Shown: positions 19,929 to 29,420, numbered from the stretch's first letter. The stretch: 64,000 nt of DNA from Bacteroidota bacterium (GCA_947457395.1 CANGVA010000007.1:1-64000), one strand, 5' to 3'. Translations and numbers: made by a program. Notes: generated by a model not told the origin, from the letters alone.

Positions 19929-20804
19929 ATGAAAAAGTTAACAACCCTTCTTGGTGCTGCAATTATCAGTAGTGCTGTATTTGCTCAAAGCATCCCATTC
20001 CCGCAGCCAAGTCCGATGGCTACGGTTACACAAAGTTTTGCTACCTCTAAAATAGAAATTAACTACTCCCGACCAGGTGTGAAGGGTAGAAAAATATTTG
20101 GTGATGTTGTGCCTTACGGTAAATTCTGGAGAACAGGCGCAAATGCTGCTACTACTATTAGTTTCGGTGAAGATGTAAAAATCAATGGTGCTGATGTAAA
20201 AGCCGGTAAATATGGCCTGCTAAGCTATCCGGGAGAAACTGAATGGACTGTTATTTTAACAAAAGACTTGAATGTAAATGATGAAGAATCCTATAAAAAA
20301 GAAAATGATGTTGCACGTTTGACGGTTAAGCCGGCAAGAACCGCCACGGCCATAGAAACTTTTACTATCGAAATCTCAAACATAAGAAATAATGAGTGCG
20401 ATATAGAATTGAAATGGGAGAATACCATGATAAGTTTGAAGGTAACCACAGATTATGATGGGCGAATTAGCAAAATGATTGAAGAAACAATGGCTAGAGA
20501 TACAAGGCCTTATTATGGTGCAGCCAACTATTATTATGAAAATGGAAAAGATCTGAAGAAAGCTCTGGAATGGGTAAGCAAGGCAGCAGATGCCAATCCA
20601 CAAGCGTATTGGGTGTTGTTGCTAAAAGCTAAAATACAGAAGGCAATGAAAGACTATAACGGTGCCATTGCAACCAGCCAAAAATCAATGGAACTGGCTA
20701 AGACCGATAACAACGATACTTACGTGAAGAACAATGAAAAATTGATGTCAGAAATAAAAGCGTTACCGGATTACAAGCCTGCACCAGAGAAGAAAAAGAG
20801 ATAA
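19929..20804 (+). CDS. DUF2911 domain-containing secreted protein
   Basis: Signal peptide MKKLTTLLGAAIISSAVFAQ then SPMATVTQSFATSKIEINYSRPGVKGRKIFGDVVPYGKFWRTGANAATTISF; C-terminal TPR-like segment. Confidence 0.9.
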   Translation: MKKLTTLLGAAIISSAVFAQSIPFPQPSPMATVTQSFATSKIEINYSRPGVKGRKIFGDVVPYGKFWRTGANAATTISFGEDVKINGADVKAGKYGLLSYPGETEWTVILTKDLNVNDEESYKKENDVARLTVKPARTATAIETFTIEISNIRNNECDIELKWENTMISLKVTTDYDGRISKMIEETMARDTRPYYGAANYYYENGKDLKKALEWVSKAADANPQAYWVLLLKAKIQKAMKDYNGAIATSQKSMELAKTDNNDTYVKNNEKLMSEIKALPDYKPAPEKKKR

Positions 20805-20849
20805 GCAGCAATAAATGTAAGGCAAATCATAAAAGGATTATCAACTATG

Positions 20850-20885
20850 AAGGCAACATAAAATTAGATTTATGTTGCCTTTTAA
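20850..20885 (+). terminator. Rho-independent terminator between convergent genes
   Basis: AAGGCAACATAAA-ATTAGA-TTTATGTTGCCTT perfect 13-bp stem followed by TTTAATTTTT; overlaps the stop region of the minus-strand gene at 20882. Confidence 0.9.
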
Positions 20886-21148
20886 TTTTTCCAGCGCTCC
20901 AGTTTAGGTATAGCACGTGTTGCCAGCCATGCAAAAAAAATATTTATTCCTGCTTTTTTCATTTCCTGGATACAAAACTCCTGCATTTTTTGTGCAGTGT
21001 TAACTTCGGGTGGTGTGATAAATGCGCCATTTTCATAACACATTGAACAATACTTATTGCTAGCAGTGCCATCTTTTTCAGTACCTCCGCCTTTTTTATC
21101 CTTTCTAAGCGGATAGCCACAACTCTGACAAAATTTGTATGTTTTCAT
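20882..21148 (-). CDS. Zinc-ribbon domain protein
   Basis: FCQSCGYPLRKD...KYCSMCYENGAF two CxxC knuckles; strong Shine-Dalgarno AAGGAGGT at 21160-21153. Confidence 0.85.
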   Translation of the reverse strand: MKTYKFCQSCGYPLRKDKKGGGTEKDGTASNKYCSMCYENGAFITPPEVNTAQKMQEFCIQEMKKAGINIFFAWLATRAIPKLERWKN

Positions 21149-21280
21149 GTTTACCTCCTTTTTATTTAGTTAAGAGTCAGTGCAAGAATAACTCTATAGA
21201 ATAACAAAGAATATGCTATTACTCATGTTTCGTTCATGCAAGTATGTATGCAATGCTAAGCCCTATTGGTAAAAATAAAA

Positions 21281-22252
21281 TTACTCCTTTGCAGCAGCAC
21301 GCATAAGGCGGTCATTAATGGCACGCCCTAGTTCCTTATCAGGAAAAAATTCAGTAACAATGCAGTCTACGTCCAGCCTATCTGCTTGCCTCATTGCTGC
21401 AAATAAATGCTGTGCAGCTTCGTCTAAGTTTCCGCTAACCGACAGGCAGAACTGATTTTCTACAGGTACATCATCGAAAACATCTTTGAATGAAATAACT
21501 GCCACCCTTTGTTTGTTCTTATCCTGTAATAGATGCTGAATATTACCTATGAGAAGTAGTTTTTTGGGTGAGTAATGTTTAGCTAGCATGCCTGGTGCCA
21601 GCGGGTTTATAGACGCGTTAGCATGCTTATTTAATATGCATTGATCGATAACTGTTCCGATTACATGTTCTATTTTTTCTTTACTCAATCCGCCATGCCT
21701 TAATATTTCCGGTCTTTCATGTAAAAATGAAATAATGGTTGATTCGATACCAATTTTGCACTCACCACCATCAAGAATATATGGAATGCTACCACCCAGT
21801 TGCTCCTCGACATGAGTTGCACGGGTAGGGGATATATAACCACTGGGATTAGCACTAGGTGCAGCCAGAGGAAAATCAAGCATGCTTAATAACTGAAGGG
21901 TAGCCTGATGACCTGGTATGCGAACGGCAACTGCCCCTGTTCCTGCTGTTACAATATCGGGGATTTGCTTGCTTGCAGGAATCAAATAAGTAACTGGTCC
22001 GGGAGAAAAATGCGTCATGAGTTTGCGCATCTTATCAGGTATTTCCAACCCCCAGCCTTTTAGTTTCTCTGAACTATTGGTATGAATGATAAGCGGATTA
22101 AACTGAGGCCTGTTTTTAATACGATAAATCGCTGCAACTGCATTGCCGTTAAAAGCATTAGCAGCAAGACCATAAACAGTTTCGGTGGGAATGGCCACCA
22201 CCTCACCTGCCTTGAGCAGCAACGCTGCATGTGTGATGTCATTGCCAATCAT
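21281..22252 (-). CDS. L-threonylcarbamoyladenylate synthase (Sua5/YciO/YrdC, full-length Sua5 type)
   Basis: VVAIPTETVYGLAANAFN, KNRPQFNPLIIH, APSANPSGYISPTRATHV, PGMLAKHYSPKKLLL (Sua5 C-terminal). Confidence 0.93.
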   Translation of the reverse strand: MIGNDITHAALLLKAGEVVAIPTETVYGLAANAFNGNAVAAIYRIKNRPQFNPLIIHTNSSEKLKGWGLEIPDKMRKLMTHFSPGPVTYLIPASKQIPDIVTAGTGAVAVRIPGHQATLQLLSMLDFPLAAPSANPSGYISPTRATHVEEQLGGSIPYILDGGECKIGIESTIISFLHERPEILRHGGLSKEKIEHVIGTVIDQCILNKHANASINPLAPGMLAKHYSPKKLLLIGNIQHLLQDKNKQRVAVISFKDVFDDVPVENQFCLSVSGNLDEAAQHLFAAMRQADRLDVDCIVTEFFPDKELGRAINDRLMRAAAKE

Positions 22253-22259
22253 AGCAGGC

Positions 22260-23633
22260 TTACTCCATGCTGCCTGCCTCGCCTCTGCGCAGGTTATATT
22301 TTTCTATTTTATTGTAGAGGTGACTCCTTTGTATGTCAATTTCCTGAGCCGTTTTGGCAACATTCCATCCATTCTTTTTAAGTTTTTCCTCTATAAAAAT
22401 CTTTTCTACATAATCCTTAAATTCCTGGAGCGTATCGTATTTTTCAAATACACTCTTTTCATTGTTTTGCTGATGCATTGGGCTGGCATATTTGGTTACA
22501 TCTTCTTCTGTTATTTTCTGCCCGCTTAAAATCACAAGCCTTTCTATCACATTGCGTAACTCACGAATATTACCTGAATAATTAAGCTTTTTAAGTTCAT
22601 TGAATGCAGCAGGCGCAAAAGATTTTCTTGAAACTCCGTTGTCTTCGCATATTTCTTTAACAAACCTTTCTGCCAGCAGCGGTATATCGTCTTTTCTCTC
22701 ATTTAAAGAAGGCACATGTATGAGAATAACACTCAGGCGGTGATAGAGGTCCATTCTGAAATTACCTTTTTCAATTTCTTTTAACAGATCTTTATTCGTT
22801 GCTGCAATTACACGTACATTTACATCAATATCCTTATCGCCACCAACACGGGTTATTTTATTCTCCTGCAATGCCCTTAAAACTTTGGCTTGGGCAGATA
22901 GGCTCATGTCCCCAATTTCATCAAGAAATAAGGTGCCTTCATGCGCCTGCTCAAATTTACCAATACGTTGCTTTATAGCAGATGTAAATGCTCCTTTTTC
23001 ATGGCCAAACAATTCACTTTCGATAAGTTCTGTTGGTATAGCCGCGCAGTTAACCTCAATAAGCGGAAATCTGGCTCTGTTGCTTTTTTCGTGTATCCAG
23101 CGTGCAACCAGTTCCTTGCCTGTACCGTTTTCACCAGTAATGAGTACACGTGCATCAGTTGGTGCAACCTTTTCAATAGTGTCCGTTATATTTTGTATGG
23201 CAGGCGATTCGCCAATAATTTCGCGTGTTTTGCTAACTTTACGTTTCAGTACCTTGTTTTCAATCACCATCGATTTTCTGTCGATGGCATTGCGAAGGGT
23301 TATTAGCAACCTGTTCAAGTCAGGTGGTTTTGAAATAAAGTCATATGCACCTTTTTTTGTAGCCTCCACAGCAGTATCAATCGTGGCATTGCCTGAAATC
23401 ATAATAAAAGGAATGTCATCTGCAATTTCAGTTGCCTTGGTAAGCACTTCTATGCCATCCATTTTAGGCATTTTTATATCACATAATACTGCTTCAAAGT
23501 CATCATTTTCAAGCTTCTCTAGTCCACTCTGTCCATCGGCTGCTTCATCTACCTGATAACCTTCATATTCCAGAATCTCTTTCAGCGTATTTCGTATGGC
23601 TTTCTCGTCATCTATAATTAATATTTTTCCCAT
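22260..23633 (-). CDS. Sigma-54 dependent response regulator (NtrC family)
   Basis: Receiver ILIIDDEKAIRNTLKE; AAA+ ITGENGTGKELVARWIH, ELFGHEKGAFTSA; Fis-type HTH at C-terminus. Start placed at MGKILIID (23633). Confidence 0.92.
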   Translation of the reverse strand: MGKILIIDDEKAIRNTLKEILEYEGYQVDEAADGQSGLEKLENDDFEAVLCDIKMPKMDGIEVLTKATEIADDIPFIMISGNATIDTAVEATKKGAYDFISKPPDLNRLLITLRNAIDRKSMVIENKVLKRKVSKTREIIGESPAIQNITDTIEKVAPTDARVLITGENGTGKELVARWIHEKSNRARFPLIEVNCAAIPTELIESELFGHEKGAFTSAIKQRIGKFEQAHEGTLFLDEIGDMSLSAQAKVLRALQENKITRVGGDKDIDVNVRVIAATNKDLLKEIEKGNFRMDLYHRLSVILIHVPSLNERKDDIPLLAERFVKEICEDNGVSRKSFAPAAFNELKKLNYSGNIRELRNVIERLVILSGQKITEEDVTKYASPMHQQNNEKSVFEKYDTLQEFKDYVEKIFIEEKLKKNGWNVAKTAQEIDIQRSHLYNKIEKYNLRRGEAGSME

Positions 23634-23799
23634 AAGAGGTGCGTTTTGTTTATAATAACAGCGCAATTAACATTTTTTTATCACATTGTTATCTTCAAAA
23701 AGTTAACATTTTATGATCTCTTAAGTAGCAACTTATACTTGGCTTTACTTGGCAGTTTTATCTTTATTTAAGAGCGCTTAGTTTTCAGGTTTATTCAAT

Positions 23800-24837
23800 T
23801 CAGGAATTCATGTAGTCAAAACTTTTTATCTCATTAATATTAGTAGGTTTTAGGCGCTTAACGTTCAGTGTTTGTAAAAACAATCTCAAGGATTGATTCC
23901 CTTGGCTCCACCATTCGTTTAGTTTGCATAATGCCGAGCTCTCATAAACTGCCAGCAGCGGTTCGTCATATCCTGTTTCCGGATGCCTATAGCAAACCAC
24001 ATCAGTTTCTTCATCTCGGGCATGTAAAAGTTTTAGGTACGTTTGTATGGCTGTATTGGGGTAATCACATCCGGTAAGCAATACAGGTGTATTATTCTCT
24101 TTCCTATAATAACTTAGTAAGCCTGTTAATGGACCCAAATTGGCAAAATCTAATTCATCTTCGATAATCGGCAAACCTGATTCTAAAATTTGTTTTTGGT
24201 TAGTATTACAAGATATAAAAACATTGCTGCAGAGTGGTTTGATTAATTGAGTTGTATGCATAAACTGCGGAGAACCGTGATAGCTAATAAATGCTTTGTC
24301 CATACCCATCCGAGTGCTTTTCCCTCCGCATAACACTAGGCCGTTTGGTAAAGGCATCTGCAGTGTAAGATTACATGCTGTTAATACTTTTGCATCATAT
24401 AATTTGTAATAATCGATAGCGACATCCAATAAATAATCTCTTACTACCAATAGTAGATTCACTTGTGTATAGGTTGATTTAACTAATGAAATAATTTCTG
24501 AAACAACTGGTTCAAGTCCCTCTTTTCTATCCATTTCCAGTCGGCCTACTTCATCAATAATCAACCATTCCGGTTGTGTTGTTATTGCTTCCAGTAAAAT
24601 CTTTTGTGCAAGAGCAAATCCTTCTTTACTAAAAACATATTTACCAATATTTACTCCTTCCTCATGTGCCTCTAGCTGCAAAGTGTGGTAGCTTTTGTTT
24701 GCTATGTTGTACAGCAAACGCTTCTCATTTTTATCCGGTGTTAAGATGCCTGCAGCAGTGGGGTAGTTATTTATCCATTGCTTAAGAAGTGTTGTTTTGC
24801 CTGATTGTATGGGTTGGCTAAGAATATAAACAGGCAT
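23800..24837 (-). CDS. Fusion: P-loop NTPase (THEP1-like) + MobA-like NTP transferase
   Basis: Start placed at MPVYILSQPIQSGKTTLLKQW (Walker A) with IIDEVGRLEMDRKEGLEPVV; C-terminal half LVLCGGKSTRMGMDKAFISYHG and LLTGCDYP (MobA signature). Confidence 0.82.
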   Translation of the reverse strand: MPVYILSQPIQSGKTTLLKQWINNYPTAAGILTPDKNEKRLLYNIANKSYHTLQLEAHEEGVNIGKYVFSKEGFALAQKILLEAITTQPEWLIIDEVGRLEMDRKEGLEPVVSEIISLVKSTYTQVNLLLVVRDYLLDVAIDYYKLYDAKVLTACNLTLQMPLPNGLVLCGGKSTRMGMDKAFISYHGSPQFMHTTQLIKPLCSNVFISCNTNQKQILESGLPIIEDELDFANLGPLTGLLSYYRKENNTPVLLTGCDYPNTAIQTYLKLLHARDEETDVVCYRHPETGYDEPLLAVYESSALCKLNEWWSQGNQSLRLFLQTLNVKRLKPTNINEIKSFDYMNS

Positions 24838-25838
24838 TAGTTTTCTGGTAAAAATAAGGTAAGTACAATGAGAGCAAATACAAACTCTTTGTATACGCGC
24901 CAACCGCTGCTATTGGATCTTGCAATCATCATGGCAGGTGTAACCAAATTTTTGAGTTCGGGTAATAAATTAAGCAGGGGCGATATTTTTGTATCCTGCT
25001 TTCTTTTTACTTTATCTATCCATAGCTGCATCAGCCATTTAACAAAGGGGTTTATAATAAAAAATAAGATGAGTAAAGCACCAATTGTGCGTGCGATTGC
25101 ATAAATGGCTTTATGCCCGGAGCCAAGCATTAAAAATGTACTGATGATGAATAGTAACATAAAGAATGTAACTATGTATTTGCCCACGCGCTTACCTTTT
25201 ATTTGTTCAGAAGCCGGGACATTGTGATATTTGAGCTTTCGGAATGCATCCAGTATAAAAGGAGCTTTCGCATTCATTTTTTTTGGTAGTAAAGATGCCC
25301 AGTTGCCTACTATAATGCCCCAAACGCTATAAACCAATGTGTAGCTTGCAATAAGCCAAAGGCTGAATGAAAATTCGGGAGCCAATGAAAGGTCTTTGGC
25401 GATGCTCATAAAAAAAAGATCCATTGCCTCCCAAATCGAATTCCCGAAGATAATGGTCGTAACCAGAAATTTTTGCACGGCAGATTCAAACAAAGCAATA
25501 CAGCCAAAACACATGGCAGCAAGCCGTTTGTTGCGAATCAGGCTAAAAATCAAAGCCCCTGCAAAGCCTTGAAATGCTACCGCTATATATGCCATTGGTG
25601 GCGACTGTGGACTTGCGGTTGCTTTGATGAGTATGACCAATAGTGTTGCCTGAGTAATGTCTCGCCAGCATTTATTGCTATTTAAAGCAAGCAGCGTAAT
25701 AACAACAATTGCAAAGCCGCCCAGAAAAAATCCCGTAAACGGAATTTTGAATGCATGCATGATGCCTCCCAGGCCGCTTTCGCTAAGTGCCCACAAGGCT
25801 GTTAGTCGCATAACAAATTGGTTTGATGACAAGTTCAT
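24837..25838 (-). CDS. Multi-pass membrane protein of uncertain family (possibly ECF/S-component-like)
   Basis: Multiple hydrophobic segments, ALWALSESGLGGIMHAFKIPFTGFFLGGFAIVVITLLA; stop overlaps the NTPase-MobA start (TAATG). Start placed at MNLSSNQF. Confidence 0.75.
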   Translation of the reverse strand: MNLSSNQFVMRLTALWALSESGLGGIMHAFKIPFTGFFLGGFAIVVITLLALNSNKCWRDITQATLLVILIKATASPQSPPMAYIAVAFQGFAGALIFSLIRNKRLAAMCFGCIALFESAVQKFLVTTIIFGNSIWEAMDLFFMSIAKDLSLAPEFSFSLWLIASYTLVYSVWGIIVGNWASLLPKKMNAKAPFILDAFRKLKYHNVPASEQIKGKRVGKYIVTFFMLLFIISTFLMLGSGHKAIYAIARTIGALLILFFIINPFVKWLMQLWIDKVKRKQDTKISPLLNLLPELKNLVTPAMMIARSNSSGWRVYKEFVFALIVLTLFLPEN

Positions 25839-25909
25839 GTGCTGGTAAAAATACAAATCTTCAGAAAACATCCGTCAATTGACTATCTTGCAGCAAAACA
25901 AAATAACAG

Positions 25910-27100
25910 TTGACATTTCTTGATTTAAACCTACACGATAGCTTACTGGATGGTTTGGATGCCATGGGGTTTGAAAACCCAACACCCATTCAGCAGCAAG
26001 CCATACCTTATATCCTTAGTAAACATGATTTAATTGCCTGCGCACAAACAGGCACAGGTAAAACAGCTGCTTTCGTATTACCCGTAATCAATAATATACT
26101 TGAACATGAAAGCAGAAAGTTAAGTACCTTGATAATCGTGCCAACACGAGAGCTTGCACAGCAAATTGACCAGCAGATTGAAGGACTGGCATATTTTACA
26201 GGGGTAAGTTCAATGGCAGTTTATGGTGGAGGAGACGGCATTAGCTGGGAGCAGCAGCAGAAAGCACTCCGAACGGGTGTGGATGTTGTAATTGCAACTC
26301 CCGGAAGATTGTTGGCTATGCTTACCTCCTCTGGCTCTTTTGATACAAAATATATCAGGTATCTTGTACTGGATGAAGCCGACCGAATGCTGGATATGGG
26401 ATTCTATGACGATATCTTACGTATTATTTCTTTTATTCCTAAAGAAAGACAAACCCTTCTTTTTTCGGCAACCATGCCACCCAGAATTCGCACACTTGCG
26501 CAAAAAATTCTGAATAACCCGAAGGAAATTACCATTGCCATTAGCAAACCTGCAGAGGGTATTACGCAACAGATGTGCTACATTGCTGATGCTCATAAAA
26601 CGGCTTTTCTGCTTGGATATCTTAATGCAAGGCATGATGAACGTATCATTATTTTTGCATCAACCAAGGATAAGGTTAAAGAATTGCATAGAGAGTTGGT
26701 TAAACGAAAGGTAAAAGCACAGGCCTTTCACAGTGATTTAGAGCAGCCGGAGCGTGAGGAACTAATGCGTGCCTTTAAAAATAATGAAATTAAACTGCTC
26801 ATAGGTACTGATATTCTCTCCAGAGGGATTGATGTAGACGGAATTAGTCTGGTGGTAAACTATGATGTACCTCCGGATCCGGAAGATTATGTGCACCGAA
26901 TTGGCAGAACAGCAAGGGCTGAAAGTAAAGGAACCTCACTTACGTTGGTTAATGGAAAGGACTTTGGAAAATTTAAACGAATAAAGGAATTAACCGGTAG
27001 CCATATTGAAGAGTTAACATTGCCTGAAGGAATGAAAGGGGATGAAAAGAAGCGATCTATTGATTCCCGCAGGCCTTCTTTTATTAAACGCAGGAAATAG
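25910..27100 (+). CDS. DEAD/DEAH box RNA helicase
   Basis: AQTGTGKTAAF, PTRELAQQI, VLDEADRMLDMGF, FSATMP, HRIGRTARAESKG. Confidence 0.95.
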   Translation: MTFLDLNLHDSLLDGLDAMGFENPTPIQQQAIPYILSKHDLIACAQTGTGKTAAFVLPVINNILEHESRKLSTLIIVPTRELAQQIDQQIEGLAYFTGVSSMAVYGGGDGISWEQQQKALRTGVDVVIATPGRLLAMLTSSGSFDTKYIRYLVLDEADRMLDMGFYDDILRIISFIPKERQTLLFSATMPPRIRTLAQKILNNPKEITIAISKPAEGITQQMCYIADAHKTAFLLGYLNARHDERIIIFASTKDKVKELHRELVKRKVKAQAFHSDLEQPEREELMRAFKNNEIKLLIGTDILSRGIDVDGISLVVNYDVPPDPEDYVHRIGRTARAESKGTSLTLVNGKDFGKFKRIKELTGSHIEELTLPEGMKGDEKKRSIDSRRPSFIKRRK

Positions 27101-27111
27101 CAAATTAACAA

Positions 27112-27975
27112 CTAAGGCTTAAAACGGAAGATGAAGGTGATGGTGCCATATTGTTCTTCAGGTCCTTCAGTTTTTGCGCTAAAACGGGTATCTAACGCTC
27201 CTTGTTTCGCTTTTTCTAATAATACCGGACTCAAAGTAGTAGTTCCTTTCTGTCCCGGGGTAGCTTTGATTACCCTCCCGTTTCTGTCAACCACAACACC
27301 AACCACTACTTTACCTGTTTCACGAGAATTTTCTTCGACATTGGGGCGTTTGGCAACACTTCTTCCTTTAAGGTCAAAAGAGCCAATGCCATCACCGTTG
27401 CCATTTCCAATTCCGTTGCCTGTACCATAGCCACTGCCATTTCCTCCATTGCCACCGGTTCCATCTGGTGATCCTTCAGGAGAACCATCCGGGCTTCCTT
27501 CATTGCCGGGTATTTCCCCATCTCCGGAGCCACTTTCAGAAGAGCGGTTATTGTTCTTTCTGAACAAAGCCCTTTCATCGGCTCTGCGTGGTTGTTCTAC
27601 TGGTTTTTCTTCAACCTTTTTTATTGGCTTCTTTACCTCATTTACCGGCTTTTTGTTTTCTTTTTTAGGAGTTTCTACCACGGGTGCTTCTTCTGTTTCC
27701 TGTGTAGCCACAGGGTTTTCTTCTTCAGTTATCTGCTCTTCAACTGGAACAGTTTGGGAAGGTTCTTCAACTGGAGTGGGAGAGGGCCCTCCCATATCTG
27801 GCTCGCCAAGGCTTATAGCCATTCCTGAACCTCCTGCATCCAAAGGTGGGTTTGGCGGATAGAGCATCATATACCAAAGCAGCAATAAACATAAAGCATG
27901 GAAAATAGCAGTTCCAACAATGGCTGCGGTTTTGTTTTTCCTCTCGCGCGATTGTATATGTGCAGGTACTATCAT
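27112..27975 (-). CDS. TonB-like energy transducer / cell envelope protein
   Basis: N-terminal single TM, Pro/Glu-rich linker, Gly-rich repeats, C-terminal VVVGVVVDRNGRVIKATPGQKGTTTLSPVLLEKAKQGALDTRF. Confidence 0.85.
   Translation of the reverse strand: MIVPAHIQSRERKNKTAAIVGTAIFHALCLLLLWYMMLYPPNPPLDAGGSGMAISLGEPDMGGPSPTPVEEPSQTVPVEEQITEEENPVATQETEEAPVVETPKKENKKPVNEVKKPIKKVEEKPVEQPRRADERALFRKNNNRSSESGSGDGEIPGNEGSPDGSPEGSPDGTGGNGGNGSGYGTGNGIGNGNGDGIGSFDLKGRSVAKRPNVEENSRETGKVVVGVVVDRNGRVIKATPGQKGTTTLSPVLLEKAKQGALDTRFSAKTEGPEEQYGTITFIFRFKP
27378..27510. repeat. Low-complexity Gly/Ser/Asn/Asp-rich repeat in the TonB-like gene
   Basis: Encodes GSPDGSPEGSPDGTGGNGGNGSGYGTGNGIGNGNGDGIGS. Confidence 0.8.
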
Positions 27976-28112
27976 ATCATGAATAGCTTAACGCTTGTGA
28001 TTATTGCTTTGTTGCTTCTTGCCTAACAAATAAATTCAATCTTTTGCTTATTACGGACAGGCATTTAATCACATATGCACATTTAAAAAAAGAGAATAAG
28101 ACGGTATGGGGA

Positions 28113-29420
28113 TTATCTTTTGCCTCCTTGCGATAATATCCAGGCACCGGGATTTTCTGAGGTTTTGATATTCATCAGCATCATTTCTGCCTCCTTGCGT
28201 GTGCGGAAGCGAGCATAACTTACACGTTGGCAGTTGATAGTATGATTTAGAAGCATTTCTGGATTATAACCTTTTTCTTTAAGTTGGTTATAATACTTAA
28301 TAGCATTGCGCTCTTTGCAAAATACGCCTCCAATTATAAAATAAACAGAATCTACGGAAGCAGATTTGCCTGCCAGTTTATTGGATGGCATTTTCTTGGT
28401 AGTAGGCTCATTCCCGGGTTCTGTAGGTTGCATTGTTGCAACAGGCTCAATCATCTCTTCGTTTTTAGCAGCAAGGCTATCAGCCTCTAGTTTTGAGGTA
28501 TTAAATATTTCAGAAGGAGGGAACACCCATTTTGGTCTTGCCAATACTATATTTTCCGCATGAGAATAATAATCTATCTCAGCATCTGGATTTTCATTTA
28601 TGACAGGTTCTTCCAAAATAGGCTGTTCAGATGTTTGGATTATGAAGGTGGCAGAATCAACAGTTTCCATTTCATCTGTTTGTACCACTGCCGGTGTTTC
28701 CTTTAATGGGTCTGTTGGTTGATTAGCCTCAGTAACAGCAACTGGTTTTTGCTCAGCCGTGTCATTAAACAATGAATCAAACCAAGATGTTACGCTGAGT
28801 TGCATATCATCTGGCCTTAAATCACTCAGTTGGTGATCCTGTAAAAAAATCCATCCGTTTATACATAGCAAGAATGCCAGTACTGCAACCAACGCCTTTG
28901 GCCAAATATTGGTTTTTGATCTTACTTTCTTTAACTCCTTGCGATCTTTGAATATGCGTGCCTTACCAATTTTAGCAGACCTTGCTGATACAGGTTCTGC
29001 CTGGAAAGGTGCAAGACCAAATGATGCAGGTAAATAGGTATGATGTCTTTCAGGCAAAAAAACATAATTGGCATCGGCATTAAGTCTGAAATTGCCGAAT
29101 TCACGTACTTCGTAATGTTTCTGGTGCTGCAGTATCTCTTTGATCTGTTCTGTGAGCTGTCTGATTAATTCAACAGCATCCGAATAATTAATCTGCAAGA
29201 CATTAGAAACTTTGTTGGCCAATAAACCATCGTTGGTTTTAAGGTTTTGATTAAAAATAATTCTTTTAGCAGGAGGGGTTATGATATGCGATACCTGATC
29301 AATTCTTGCCGGCTCGCGGTTTCCCACAAAGCCCCCAAAACCCGGAACAATCACACAATCATGCTCATGCAGGAGTTCTTTAATAAATTGCCAAATTTGA
29401 TTCAGGTCTTTTTCTGCCAT
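28113..29420 (-). CDS. HU-CCDC81 and SPOR domain-containing protein
   Basis: N-terminal HDCVIVPGFGGFVGNREPARID...PAKRIIFNQNLKTNDGLLAN; central TM; C-terminal YFIIGGVFCKERNAIKYYNQLKEKGY SPOR domain. Confidence 0.88.
   Translation of the reverse strand: MAEKDLNQIWQFIKELLHEHDCVIVPGFGGFVGNREPARIDQVSHIITPPAKRIIFNQNLKTNDGLLANKVSNVLQINYSDAVELIRQLTEQIKEILQHQKHYEVREFGNFRLNADANYVFLPERHHTYLPASFGLAPFQAEPVSARSAKIGKARIFKDRKELKKVRSKTNIWPKALVAVLAFLLCINGWIFLQDHQLSDLRPDDMQLSVTSWFDSLFNDTAEQKPVAVTEANQPTDPLKETPAVVQTDEMETVDSATFIIQTSEQPILEEPVINENPDAEIDYYSHAENIVLARPKWVFPPSEIFNTSKLEADSLAAKNEEMIEPVATMQPTEPGNEPTTKKMPSNKLAGKSASVDSVYFIIGGVFCKERNAIKYYNQLKEKGYNPEMLLNHTINCQRVSYARFRTRKEAEMMLMNIKTSENPGAWILSQGGKR

Noticed and set aside
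22885-23556. 223-aa plus-strand ORF opposite the NtrC-like gene
   Set aside because: Antisense shadow of a well-supported CDS; translation is low-complexity Ser/hydrophobic with no motif.
23739-23753. TTGGCTTTACTTGGC as a sigma-54 -24/-12 promoter
   Set aside because: GG-to-GC spacing is one nucleotide short of the consensus and it points toward no gene start.
27131-27862. 99- and 137-aa plus-strand ORFs opposite the TonB-like gene
   Set aside because: Shadow ORFs produced by the biased Gly/Pro/Glu composition of the TonB-like linker.
27976-28112. 15-codon plus-strand hydrophobic micro-ORF (MNSLTLVIIALLLLA) in the gap before the TonB-like gene
   Set aside because: Too short to distinguish from chance; no promoter or conservation evidence.
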